Positions 36,186-44,677 of a DNA stretch of 64,000 nucleotides are shown in pieces. The DNA is taken from NCBI GenBank assembly GCA_021732085.1, contig JAKFVQ010000022.1, positions 62,001 through 126,000 on the forward strand, written 5' to 3'. The DNA comes from Candidatus Obscuribacterales bacterium (lineage in GTDB: Bacteria; Cyanobacteriota; Vampirovibrionia; Obscuribacterales; Obscuribacteraceae). The position numbers and the translations under genes were made by a program. Within the stretch, counting starts at the first letter, position 1, and the number at the start of each line of letters is the position of its first letter. Below the pieces are notes generated by a model that worked only from the letters and a program-made list of their open reading frames with translations, was not told where the DNA came from and did not search any database.

Positions 36186-37568
36186 ATGACAAAGCAAGAC
36201 CCCGAGCAAGATCCTGAGAAATCCGGAGACAGCAGTTCTAAGTCAATCAGGGCAGATGGGCACAGTCGAGGGGAAGCTATTTCAGGTTTGCCGGATCTTG
36301 GAAAAAGTCGCAAAGATCTTATTGCATTCTTAAAAGCCGGTGGCAAAAGTGGGATATCTGTAGATTTTGGCAAACCATCCATCGATGGTCTCGTTGACGA
36401 TAAGGTGATTTCAAAAGTAAAGCAAGGTACGCAGGCTGAAAGACCGGCGGCGGACTACAGCTTCAAAGCCACAACTGCTGAGCAGCTGCAAAACGCGATA
36501 GCCAAATCTGACAAGTCAAAAGAATCTCTTGAGAGTGTGAAATTCGACGACAGTGAGTTGAAACATGCTCGATTAGAACCAGATAAAATCAACGCGCAGT
36601 TCGATGCCAAGCTTGGAACTTTGGACCAGCAGCCTGCCAGCCCAGCGGTGTACGAAGAGAGAGCGCGAGTCCAGAGCGATAAAGAATACGCAAACGCTCG
36701 AATGGAAGACAATATCCAGAGACTGCAAACTCTTGAGCGATACCACGATAAACAGCAAGATGTAGCTGACAAGCACTTCGATGAGGAGAAGCGTCTCGAA
36801 TCAGCACGACGAGTCTCACTTGAATCAACGTACGCTGGATTGACAGCCGATGATTACAAAAGAGGATATGAGACTCAATTCCGGACCTTTGTCGTTCGTT
36901 CTATAAAAATAGACGGCATTGAGGAATTCGTTTTCTCCGATGGCACCGTGGAGAGGTTTGATTCGCAGACAAACACAGCAACCTTCACTGAGAGAAATGG
37001 CAGCATTCATATCTTTCATTTTAATCAATGCACCTACAATTCGACTCCAATGCAGGACGGCCGCATCCTTCATGAAAGCAGAAGTCATAACCCAGCTTAT
37101 GACTATACTGTGATTTCGAAAGGAGAGCACAATTGGGTTGCTGTCGATAGGGACAAGAAGGAAATAGGATTAAGTAAAAATGGCGAGGTCATAAAAGCCA
37201 GGCAATATCTGTGCAGCGAACTTGAATCGAAAGTAAAAGAGCCGGAACAACTAGCCAGAATCAGAGCTAATATTGCCAAACTCGAAACCCGAATTCATGA
37301 TCCCAAGGAACTAGTTCAAACTTATAACCAAGTTTCGCGATTAGTTGTGCAGAACCCGCGCTTAAACGAAAGCCGGCGCTTGCAGTTGATTAGCGAACTA
37401 CTCTCCCAAGCTGCTAACCCTTACACCGTTGATCAAGGATTTCATAATACTTGTAATGTAAGCACAATTGAAACTACTCTCTACAATGACTGTCCATCGA
37501 GAGCTGCAAGCTGGTTGCAGACGTTGCCTGTACCGGTAAGTTCGAGTACATGCCTGGTAAATTTGTAG
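36186..37568 (+). CDS. N-terminal part of frameshifted papain-like cysteine peptidase
   Basis: 460 residues as read. A disordered charged N-terminus (1-110), a helical coiled segment (about 140-220), a beta-rich region with FVVRSIKIDGIEEFVFSDGT, and another helical stretch lead to DQGFHNTCNVSTIE, with the probable nucleophile C423. After SRAA (around 37508) the natural continuation KLVADVACTGKFEYMPGKF is in the -1 frame, while this frame runs on for ~20 unrelated residues. Loss of one A from an AAA run explains it: gene decay, or an assembly error. It should be read together with 37550-38656 as one ~820-residue protein. Confidence 0.8.
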   Translation: MTKQDPEQDPEKSGDSSSKSIRADGHSRGEAISGLPDLGKSRKDLIAFLKAGGKSGISVDFGKPSIDGLVDDKVISKVKQGTQAERPAADYSFKATTAEQLQNAIAKSDKSKESLESVKFDDSELKHARLEPDKINAQFDAKLGTLDQQPASPAVYEERARVQSDKEYANARMEDNIQRLQTLERYHDKQQDVADKHFDEEKRLESARRVSLESTYAGLTADDYKRGYETQFRTFVVRSIKIDGIEEFVFSDGTVERFDSQTNTATFTERNGSIHIFHFNQCTYNSTPMQDGRILHESRSHNPAYDYTVISKGEHNWVAVDRDKKEIGLSKNGEVIKARQYLCSELESKVKEPEQLARIRANIAKLETRIHDPKELVQTYNQVSRLVVQNPRLNESRRLQLISELLSQAANPYTVDQGFHNTCNVSTIETTLYNDCPSRAASWLQTLPVPVSSSTCLVNL

Positions 37569-38656
37569 AAATCGATCGCCCCGTTGCGTATTTTATGCAT
37601 GAAGTTGATATCAACGGTAAACCATCTCGCGATAGGCTAAGTAAAACCTTTAATCCGTTCAAGCCAGACGAAGAGGCTCGTCAAAAATTTCTCCAGGATG
37701 GAACAAGAAGCTACGCTAGTCAGATTTTTCAAGTGACGGCGATTCAATCTATATTTGCTACGGAACAAACGAATTCAAAAATTCAATACGTTCAAATGAA
37801 TAGACCATTGAAAGATCGACTTAAGACCAGCGAACGCATTGTTGATGAACATGGAAACATGATTGGCGATGTGCCTAATATTGTCGCAGCGCAGATAGCG
37901 CGTGCATATTTTATGATCGCCGGAGATAGAGCAAAGTCCGAGATAATAATTGGTCATCCGGAATTTGCACAAACAGGACATGGAGTTACGCAGTTTAACG
38001 ATCTTAATGAATTTCAAAAGCTGATTGAAAAGGCTAAGAAAGAACATAGACTTCCATTGATAATGGCTGTTGATACGCGAAACGAACCATTCTATTCCGA
38101 CTCTGGAAGAGGTGCTGCCGGCGGTGCAGGCGGTGGACACGTTGTTACCATTACTGACTACATTCCTGGACCACCTGGCAAAATTTCGTTTGACAATCAA
38201 TGGGGAAGTTGGAGAGACCACGGGAAAGGAAAGGAAGTATCGGTTCGCGAAATGTACATGGCTGCCTTCGCTTATCGCGGTGCTGGACATGCATGGATGG
38301 CTCTGGCCAAAGCGGCCCGTGACAGAGGACAAGTTGATATACAAGCTGAGTACGAGCTCTGGCGCAGGGCGCGAGAGAACCAGGCTTTTAAAAACGAACA
38401 GAATCGCTTGGAGCTTATCAGTGGTGTTGGCATGGTTTCAGACGGCGAATTCATACAACTCACACTAAAGCTCATTTCAGACGCCGAGGGTTATTACAGA
38501 GATAATGAAGATGAATCATCGGTTCAGTTCGATAAGCAATTTCAGCAGGACTTTCAGCTTTTGCCAAAGGCAATCAAACGCCAGATCGCGAGATCGATGC
38601 ATCGATCCCCCATCCTCTCGACCAGAACCAACATGCTTATCGAACAATGCAAATAG
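37550..38656 (+). CDS. C-terminal part of frameshifted papain-like cysteine peptidase
   Basis: 368 residues from an internal ATG; the frame is open back to about 37508, where it joins the upstream part. It carries GGGHVVTITDY (H197 here) and SFDNQWGSW (N216 here), which with C423 of the first part form a Cys-His-Asn triad in papain/C39-like order. A helical C-terminus follows. A functional enzyme needs both parts in frame. The next gene starts inside its last codons. Whether the ribosome can shift here is unknown; no classical slippery heptamer is present. Confidence 0.78.
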   Translation: MPGKFVEIDRPVAYFMHEVDINGKPSRDRLSKTFNPFKPDEEARQKFLQDGTRSYASQIFQVTAIQSIFATEQTNSKIQYVQMNRPLKDRLKTSERIVDEHGNMIGDVPNIVAAQIARAYFMIAGDRAKSEIIIGHPEFAQTGHGVTQFNDLNEFQKLIEKAKKEHRLPLIMAVDTRNEPFYSDSGRGAAGGAGGGHVVTITDYIPGPPGKISFDNQWGSWRDHGKGKEVSVREMYMAAFAYRGAGHAWMALAKAARDRGQVDIQAEYELWRRARENQAFKNEQNRLELISGVGMVSDGEFIQLTLKLISDAEGYYRDNEDESSVQFDKQFQQDFQLLPKAIKRQIARSMHRSPILSTRTNMLIEQCK

Positions 38657-39252
38657 AAGTCAAATTGAGGGCTACAGAAGTGAGCAATGATGTATACGAG
38701 TTGAGACTGAATCAAGCTGCGTCGTGGAATGGTCAGCAAGTCTCAGTTGGTCAGATCGAAAGCATATCAATTCCCCACGATTGGATTGAGGGGACCAGTG
38801 AAGACAACGTCAGGGGAGATAGTTTCTATCGAGAATTTTCAGACGTGATTTCTGGAGCACGCATTTCATTCTATTATCGTGGCCGCCCATTGTCTGACGG
38901 GACGGACACTGCATTCAAATCTATTCTGGGCCGAGACCTCGGTGAGCTTAGCCGTATAGAGTTCGCGTCCATAGCTCCGGAACTAATTGGAGTACTTGCT
39001 TATTCCTCCAATTTTGAGATCAAGGTAATCCGTGTTTCAACTTTGAATGGCAAACGAATACTTGAAATCAACGGACGCTATCTCGACGAGACAGGTCCGC
39101 TCATGACCACCAGCAAGCAGATCTTCATTGATGTTCTTGGCGATGGCAGAATCGTTCAACAGATAGAAATTCAATCGCCTGAGGACAAAAGCAAAGTCTT
39201 AGAATCTACGCTCGACATGATTCTAGATTCAATCAAATGGAAGTGGAATTAG
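38647..39252 (+). CDS. Unknown protein overlapping the peptidase gene end
   Basis: 201 residues; its ATG lies 10 bases inside the upstream peptidase gene, so translation is probably coupled. It looks like an alpha/beta cytoplasmic protein with alternating strands (ISFYYRGRPLSDGTDTAFKS, FEIKVIRVSTLNGKRILEIN) and no signal peptide or catalytic motif. A small gene tightly coupled to a protease-like effector could be an inhibitor, immunity protein or chaperone; this is inference from position only. The 39253-39505 gap shows no gene. Confidence 0.65.
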   Translation: MQIEVKLRATEVSNDVYELRLNQAASWNGQQVSVGQIESISIPHDWIEGTSEDNVRGDSFYREFSDVISGARISFYYRGRPLSDGTDTAFKSILGRDLGELSRIEFASIAPELIGVLAYSSNFEIKVIRVSTLNGKRILEINGRYLDETGPLMTTSKQIFIDVLGDGRIVQQIEIQSPEDKSKVLESTLDMILDSIKWKWN

Positions 39253-39505
39253 CTCTGTTAAAAGGACGGTTTTCGAGTCTCAAGCAGAGGTGAATGTCGC
39301 CGAATAGTTCTATGGATTTGGCGAATGCTGGTTCTTTCAATTTTTTCTTGGTTCTAAACCCAGCGTTTGCTCGAATATTGGGCAGCTTTACCACAGAGCA
39401 AATTAATGTTGTTAAGCTTCGACCGACGCTTAGGCATGGTATATCAAACGTAGTATCCATTAAAGTAGACAAATACCAAATGCTCGACAGTGGAGCCAGG
39501 AATTC

Positions 39506-40660
39506 ATGAAATACCTTATTGTTTCGCTCACATTCACGACCATGTTGATGACTGTCCCCGCCCATGCCCAGGATCGCGATTATTACACCAGGCAGGCGGA
39601 GGCATACGCCGCCGCAAGTAAATACGAATACAACAGGGAAATGGCGCGTCAGGAGAATCGATATCAGGAGCAACGTCGGGAGCAGGCAAGGCAGGAAGCC
39701 AACCGGCAAGAGGCTGCCAGGCAGGCTGCGCAATACGCCGCCAAACAACAAGCAGCTAAATACGAAGAGAACGCCTATAACGCGAAGAGAGAAGCTGCTG
39801 CTTATCAAAATCGAATAGATACGCAGAAAGCAGAAGCCAATGCCTATAACAATCGTGTGCAGGCGAATAAGGACGCGGCACGAGCCTATGATAATCGCAC
39901 TGAGGCTCAGAAATATGAAGCTCGTATTCAGGCAAACAAGGCTGAAGCTGCTAAATACGCAGCGATGACTGAGGCTCAAAAGGCGGAGGCTCGTGGACAG
40001 GCAGCAAAAGCTGAAGCTGCTAAATACGCAGCGATGACTGAAAATCAAAAGGCGGAGGCTCGCGCGCAAGCATACAGAGCTGAAGCCGCTAAATATGCCA
40101 ACATGACTGAAGCTCAAAAGTATGAGGCTCGTCAGGCTCAAAATAAAGCTGATGCGATCAGATATGCAAATATGACCGAAGCTCAAAAGTACGAAGCTCG
40201 TCAAGCTCAAAATAAAGCAGACACGAACGCTTACAACAATCGCACTGAAGCTCAAAAGTATGAGGCGCTGCAGGAGCAGAATAAAGCCGATGCGCGGGCC
40301 TATGATGCAAAGTCTGAAGCTCAAAAGGCTGAGGCCAGAGCCTATGAGTTGAAGTCGGAGGCACAGAAAGCTGAAGCTCGCGATTATGCAAACAAGCAAG
40401 AGGCGATACGCGTAGAGAATATGCGTCAGGCGCAAATCGAAGCTCAAAAGTATGAAGCTGCTCAACGAGTTGCGGCGCAAAATGCGGCTCGGGAAAATGC
40501 AGCTCAGATGCAGTCTATGGCCAGAGCAGCTGCTGCAAGAAACACGGGCGCCGCTGCTGGTAATGCCAATCCATCTCGAGGCGTTGCAAACGTGGGTCAA
40601 GCTGAAGACCTTTCAGCAGACTCGATAAGGGCCCAGTTCAACCGAGCACATGGTCGCTAG
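39506..40660 (+). CDS. Secreted Ala/Glu/Lys-rich repeat protein (LEA-like helix)
   Basis: A 384-residue protein with a signal peptide (1-21, ending AHAQ) and AGGA upstream. Nearly all of the mature part is charged amphipathic helix rich in Ala, Glu, Lys, Gln and Tyr. Residues ~131-268 are six 23-residue repeats of the form MTEAQKYEARQAQNKADAxxYAN. The spacing and composition resemble LEA-type (11-mer) or coiled-coil surface proteins that protect or coat cells; the match is by style only. The C-terminus is Ala/Gly-rich and ends RAQFNRAHGR. The next secreted protein follows 28 bp later, so they likely form an operon. Confidence 0.75.
   Translation: MKYLIVSLTFTTMLMTVPAHAQDRDYYTRQAEAYAAASKYEYNREMARQENRYQEQRREQARQEANRQEAARQAAQYAAKQQAAKYEENAYNAKREAAAYQNRIDTQKAEANAYNNRVQANKDAARAYDNRTEAQKYEARIQANKAEAAKYAAMTEAQKAEARGQAAKAEAAKYAAMTENQKAEARAQAYRAEAAKYANMTEAQKYEARQAQNKADAIRYANMTEAQKYEARQAQNKADTNAYNNRTEAQKYEALQEQNKADARAYDAKSEAQKAEARAYELKSEAQKAEARDYANKQEAIRVENMRQAQIEAQKYEAAQRVAAQNAARENAAQMQSMARAAAARNTGAAAGNANPSRGVANVGQAEDLSADSIRAQFNRAHGR
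39896..40309 (+). repeat. Six tandem 69-bp coding repeats
   Basis: Six exact-spaced 69-bp units start at 39896, 39965, 40034, 40103, 40172 and 40241, each encoding 23 residues beginning x-T-E-x-Q-K. Degenerate half units flank the array on both sides. Confidence 0.9.
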
Positions 40661-40688
40661 AGCTTCAAGCACTCCTTAAAGGGAAAAG

Positions 40689-41684
40689 ATGAACAAGAAT
40701 CTATTTATTTACACTTTGATCGCCTCAGCTACAAGTTTTCTTTCAAGCTCAGCATGTTTTGCTCAAACTTTTTCGCCTGGTGAAATTGTCTATTCTTCAT
40801 ATGACAAAGATGAGGTCAAGGTCATTAAACAAGATTCCAGTGGAGTGCATTGCCTCGTAAAGGACTGGAAGGATCACGATTTTAAGCCCGGTGGTTCATC
40901 GCGATACTACCAACCTGGTGATTTGTCGAAGATAAATCCTAATGCACAGGCTGCCATGCCTGCGGGTGGTGGTGGTGGTGGTGGTGGTGGCGGTGGCGCA
41001 TTCAGTGCTGGCAGTGGTACTTATGTGCCGGATGTTCAGGCGAACAATGGAGGCGGAGGCGGCAGTAGAGGCGGTGGTGCCGCAGACCTCGGTGGTAGCG
41101 GACCCTTGTCGAAGGATCAAATTATAGGCTACCTGCGGGCTAATGTTGGCACTGATGGACCGCATCCAAAGAAGGAAGCAATTTCCGATGCTGTTGTGGC
41201 GGCGATTAAGAAACGCGGTGTGAACTTCAAATATGGATGGCAGGACATGCCTGATTTTTCGAAAGCCGGCGGCACTACAAGTGTCACTTACGCGCTTGCA
41301 GATAACTACGGTACGCCCCCAACAATGGCTTGGCTTACTGCAACCTGGGAATTGTCGTTCACCAAGATGACCGGCTGGGTAAGCAGCATGATGAACGAAA
41401 ACGCGCATAAGAAAGGCTTTCTGTTAATCGAGCCTGGACATACTTATGTTTGGAAAATTCATCAAGATGATAAGCCTGAAGCTTGGATTGAAGGGAAATG
41501 GCGAGAGGCTACTCCGGCGGAGATGAAATACCAGGGCGGTGCCCAAATAGTATTGCTCAACGGCGAGCAAAACTATGATTGGATCGTACATAAAGACATG
41601 ACAGCGCCGGAGGGACAGAATTGGATCAATGTTGCAGATCTACAAACAAGACAGATCAAACGTGGTGGACTAAAAGCCCGTTGA
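40689..41684 (+). CDS. Secreted protein with polyglycine linker
   Basis: A 331-residue protein with AAAGGG before the ATG and a signal peptide (about 1-25, ending CFAQ). Residues 28-80 form a small beta domain of Tudor/SH3-like look (GEIVYSSYDKDEVKVIKQ...DHDFKPG). An eleven-Gly linker encoded largely by a (GGT)8 run and a Gly-rich stretch follow, then a C-terminal globular domain (about 140-325) with TPPTMAWLTATWELSFTKM and TYVWKIHQDDKPEAWIEGKW. Family not recognised. Its position behind the helical repeat protein suggests a shared envelope role. Confidence 0.7.
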   Translation: MNKNLFIYTLIASATSFLSSSACFAQTFSPGEIVYSSYDKDEVKVIKQDSSGVHCLVKDWKDHDFKPGGSSRYYQPGDLSKINPNAQAAMPAGGGGGGGGGGGAFSAGSGTYVPDVQANNGGGGGSRGGGAADLGGSGPLSKDQIIGYLRANVGTDGPHPKKEAISDAVVAAIKKRGVNFKYGWQDMPDFSKAGGTTSVTYALADNYGTPPTMAWLTATWELSFTKMTGWVSSMMNENAHKKGFLLIEPGHTYVWKIHQDDKPEAWIEGKWREATPAEMKYQGGAQIVLLNGEQNYDWIVHKDMTAPEGQNWINVADLQTRQIKRGGLKAR

Positions 41685-41730
41685 TTGAGCCGTTGCGCAA
41701 ATACAAAACACCAAACTAATTGATATCAGA

Positions 41731-41823
41731 ATGATAAATCGTTCCGTGATTTTAACTCTTGCCGCCACCCTCTTCTTGCCTGCAAGTGTTCTGGCTGAGA
41801 AATCTATGCCAACACTTGGCTAG
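41731..41823 (+). CDS. Signal-peptide-only mini-ORF
   Basis: 30 residues: MINRSVILTLAATLFLPASV, then LA, then EKSMPTLG and a TAG stop. The first 22 residues are a textbook signal peptide; only eight residues would remain after cleavage. Either it encodes a secreted peptide or it is the 5' relic of a lost secreted-protein gene. No strong ribosome site. Confidence 0.35.
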   Translation: MINRSVILTLAATLFLPASVLAEKSMPTLG

Positions 41824-41854
41824 CAGCGATTGTGATGAATAAGTCAGGACTGAT

Positions 41855-42829
41855 CTAGTCCAATGGCATGTTTCGAGGTTTTAGCCATTCGGCATCAAAG
41901 ACCGTGTCTGTATAGAGATGCCCTGTGCTGGGCAAAACTGCAACTACGTTCAAGCCCTCTTTGCCTGACTCAACGCAATATTGAATGGCTGCAGCCACGA
42001 TACAACCGGATGATCCTCCGACAAATACAGATTCCTTTCGTGCAAGTTGGTGTGTAATTTCAATTGCTCGTTGATCGCTAATTTCAATGGATTTGTCTAT
42101 CAATGATAGGTCAACTATTTCGGGGATGAAGTCTCCCCCTATTCCCTCGACAAGATATGGCGCCGGCTCCTTCTCTGTCTTGGCTTGCCATCCGCTTAGT
42201 AAGCTACCACGTGGATCTGCGAGCACCAAATGAACGTTGGGATTCTTTTCCTTCAGGTATTTTCCGGCTCCACAAAGAGTGCCACCAGTACCGATACCGG
42301 CGACCAGCGCGTCTATTCTTCCACCCGTTTGCTCCCACAATTCTGGACCAGTGGTTTTGTAGTGCGCTTCGATGTTGTGTGCATTCTCAAATTGTCCTGA
42401 GAACCATCCTCCGCGTTCCTTCGCTAGCCTCTTAGCCTTATTGATGTAGTGCTCTTCATCATCAATCGCTTTTCCGCCTGGCACGACGAGCGTCTCAGCG
42501 CCCAGCACTTTCATTAATCCAACTTTCTTCTTCCCAACCTTTTCGGTCATAACGCAAAGCAGCTTATACCCTTTCAAGTTTGCTGCCATTGCCAATCCGA
42601 TGCCTGTATTGCCACCGGTTGCTTCTACGATTAGTTGACCCTTTGTGAGTTTTCCTTCTCTTTCGGCGCACTCAACCATATGAAAGCCAATCCGATCCTT
42701 TACGGATCCGCCCGGATTCAGAAATTCGCACTTCGCAAATATGTTGTGACCGGGCGGCAGCTTGATGCGACTTAGTTTAAGAAGTGGTGTATTACCGATT
42801 GCTTCTGCGATTGAATTTATGAAATGCAT
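41855..42829 (-). CDS. cysK: PLP-dependent cysteine synthase-family enzyme
   Basis: A 324-residue fold-type II PLP enzyme. Landmarks are PLP lysine K44 in NPGGSVKDR, the substrate loop EATGGNTGIGLA (69-80), the phosphate-binding GIGTGGTLCGAG and the late VGGSSGC. It makes cysteine from O-acetylserine (or O-phosphoserine/homocysteine in relatives) and sulfide. The loop has T-G-G-N where typical CysK has T-S-G-N, as seen in some cystathionine beta-synthase-like members, so the exact substrate is open. Length is normal for CysK. Codirectional genes follow upstream but no sulfate pathway genes. Confidence 0.85.
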   Translation of the reverse strand: MHFINSIAEAIGNTPLLKLSRIKLPPGHNIFAKCEFLNPGGSVKDRIGFHMVECAEREGKLTKGQLIVEATGGNTGIGLAMAANLKGYKLLCVMTEKVGKKKVGLMKVLGAETLVVPGGKAIDDEEHYINKAKRLAKERGGWFSGQFENAHNIEAHYKTTGPELWEQTGGRIDALVAGIGTGGTLCGAGKYLKEKNPNVHLVLADPRGSLLSGWQAKTEKEPAPYLVEGIGGDFIPEIVDLSLIDKSIEISDQRAIEITHQLARKESVFVGGSSGCIVAAAIQYCVESGKEGLNVVAVLPSTGHLYTDTVFDAEWLKPRNMPLD

Positions 42830-42875
42830 ATGTATCTCATCCGATTTTGTGACTTGCGTTCAAAGCTCATACAAA

Positions 42876-43439
42876 CTATTTTTTCGTTTGTGATTTCACT
42901 TTTGGCAACGGAGGACGATCTTTCTTCAGCTGATTTAGAGTCGTAATCAAGTCTTGATTCTCTTTTCGTGACGCATCAGGATAGATAAAATTGACGAATA
43001 CCCATTTCCCATTTTGCAGAATCAATTCGGGAACGACTACAGGTTTACTGCTCTTCTTTCCGTCGAAGACGCTGAACACATCCGCGCGATATTTCGTCGC
43101 TGCGCTATTTATCTGTCCTACTGTGTATTTTGTAGCGACGTCCTGTGCGTTAAGAAAGGGATCGTAATCCAGTCCCACTATCTCTCCGGGAAAGAGCCCA
43201 GCCACGTCGTGATCCTCTTTGAGTTTGCTCTCAAGTTCTTTGCTGAATGCGAACTTCTTGTTTTTGAAAACTGCAATGATCGTGTCATCATTCGGATTGC
43301 CCTGATTCTTTGAGACATACCAATCGTAAAAGGACTGAACGTATTTCTTGCAGGCAGCATTTTCAGTCTCGCCTGCAATTGCGGGAGAAGAAACTGCAAA
43401 GCCAAGGACAATCAAGGGGAGCAAGCAGAGTGATTTCAC
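42876..43439 (-). CDS. Secreted DUF3828-like protein
   Basis: 187 residues from a GTG seven bases after GAGG. A signal peptide (about 1-22, ending AIAGE) and the segment KKYVQSFYDWYVSKNQG are the usual opening of DUF3828/YbjP-like periplasmic proteins. A single Cys remains in the mature part. A short basic C-terminus (PLPKVKSQTKK) ends it. Function of the family is unknown. Confidence 0.7.
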   Translation of the reverse strand: MKSLCLLPLIVLGFAVSSPAIAGETENAACKKYVQSFYDWYVSKNQGNPNDDTIIAVFKNKKFAFSKELESKLKEDHDVAGLFPGEIVGLDYDPFLNAQDVATKYTVGQINSAATKYRADVFSVFDGKKSSKPVVVPELILQNGKWVFVNFIYPDASRKENQDLITTLNQLKKDRPPLPKVKSQTKK

Positions 43440-43484
43440 TTTTAAACCTCAACGACAACTACACAAGATTAGCAAGATCGTCTT

Positions 43485-44375
43485 CTAAATAACCCATTTT
43501 GCGGCAGTCAGGGATTCTGAACTGGTCCATAGATCTTTTGCTAATTCGACATCAGACGCATTTGGCTTCGCTGCTACTTTCTTGGGATGTCCGGTCAATT
43601 CCATGAATCCATCTGGTCCGTAATAATCACCATTTTGCACTTTGGGATCGTTGCATGCATAGATAATGGGTAATGCGCCCTCTGCATCTGTTTGTGCAAG
43701 AAATTTTGAGAAGAATTCTGAAACGTAAGTTCGTAAAACCTTTCGCCCCATCTGTGGACCAGACGAGAGTATGTTCGTTTTTGCAACACCTGGATGGGCA
43801 GCTACGCTCATTTGCGGATGACCAGCATTCTTGAGCCTACGGGCTAGCTCAAAGCTGAATAGTAAGTTTGCCAGTTTGCTGGTTCCGTATGCCGACCATC
43901 CTTCATAATTTTTCTCGGCTTGGAGATCTTCCAGGAGCAATTTTCCGTATCGATGCGCTATGGAACTCACTGTCACTATGCGCGCCGATGAGCTTTTGAG
44001 CAGGTGCGGCAGCAATTCAGCCGTAAGAAGAAAATGACCAAGATGATTGGTGGCAAATTGGAGCTCATATCCATCTGCAGAGAGCGTTCTCTTCGGCAGA
44101 GCCATGACCGCAGCATTATTTACGAGCAAGTCCAAACTCGCATTTCTGTCCTTAAATTGCGTTGCGAAGGAGCGGACCGAACTCAAGCTCGAGAGATCAA
44201 GACTCGCAAGTTCTACACTGGCATTTGGTGCTTCAGCCATTATTCTTTTTAGTGCATCATTGCCGCGTACACTATCTCGGCAACCAAGCACGACATGAGC
44301 GCCTTCTTTCGCCAATTGCAAGGCAGTGTGAAATCCTATGCCACCATTGGCTCCAGTTACAATAGCCGTTCTCAC
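43485..44375 (-). CDS. Short-chain dehydrogenase/reductase (retinol dehydrogenase-like)
   Basis: 296 residues from the GTG at 44375, chosen because GGAG lies seven bases upstream; the ATG at 44420 is an alternative. Classical SDR features: TGANGGIG for NAD(P), GCRD after strand two (suggesting NADP), LVNNAAVM, the catalytic Ser in VTVSSIAH and YGTSK for Tyr/Lys. Overall pattern is that of retinol/WW-oxidoreductase-type SDRs acting on lipophilic alcohols or ketones. Substrate unknown. The 44376-44677 gap shows no gene. Confidence 0.88.
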   Translation of the reverse strand: MRTAIVTGANGGIGFHTALQLAKEGAHVVLGCRDSVRGNDALKRIMAEAPNASVELASLDLSSLSSVRSFATQFKDRNASLDLLVNNAAVMALPKRTLSADGYELQFATNHLGHFLLTAELLPHLLKSSSARIVTVSSIAHRYGKLLLEDLQAEKNYEGWSAYGTSKLANLLFSFELARRLKNAGHPQMSVAAHPGVAKTNILSSGPQMGRKVLRTYVSEFFSKFLAQTDAEGALPIIYACNDPKVQNGDYYGPDGFMELTGHPKKVAAKPNASDVELAKDLWTSSESLTAAKWVI

Positions 44376-44677
44376 CAATCTTCTCCAATTTTGAGATAGT
44401 GTGTTTTTTATCCGAACCATTTAAGCATGGATTATCACGATGAGTGCAGCCACGCATTCGCATGGCACTTTAATAAAGGAAGTCGTTGCGCGGAACCTCG
44501 TGAGAAGTGTTGGACGTGAACCTGAGCAGCGGCCTTAAAATTTGGACACATATAATGTGCATTTCGGGCTTCTCAAAATATGAATGGCCCTCTTTCTCTA
44601 ATCTATTTTCGCTTTGCGGACAAGGATTTTAAGGATTTTCGGGGAATAATATCGGAGTATTCTCCGGATATTTATTG

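Noticed and set aside
39233-40600. Minus-strand 455-aa Leu/Ser/Ile-rich open frame
   Set aside because: Antisense to the secreted A/E/K repeat gene, which has its own signal peptide and ribosome site.
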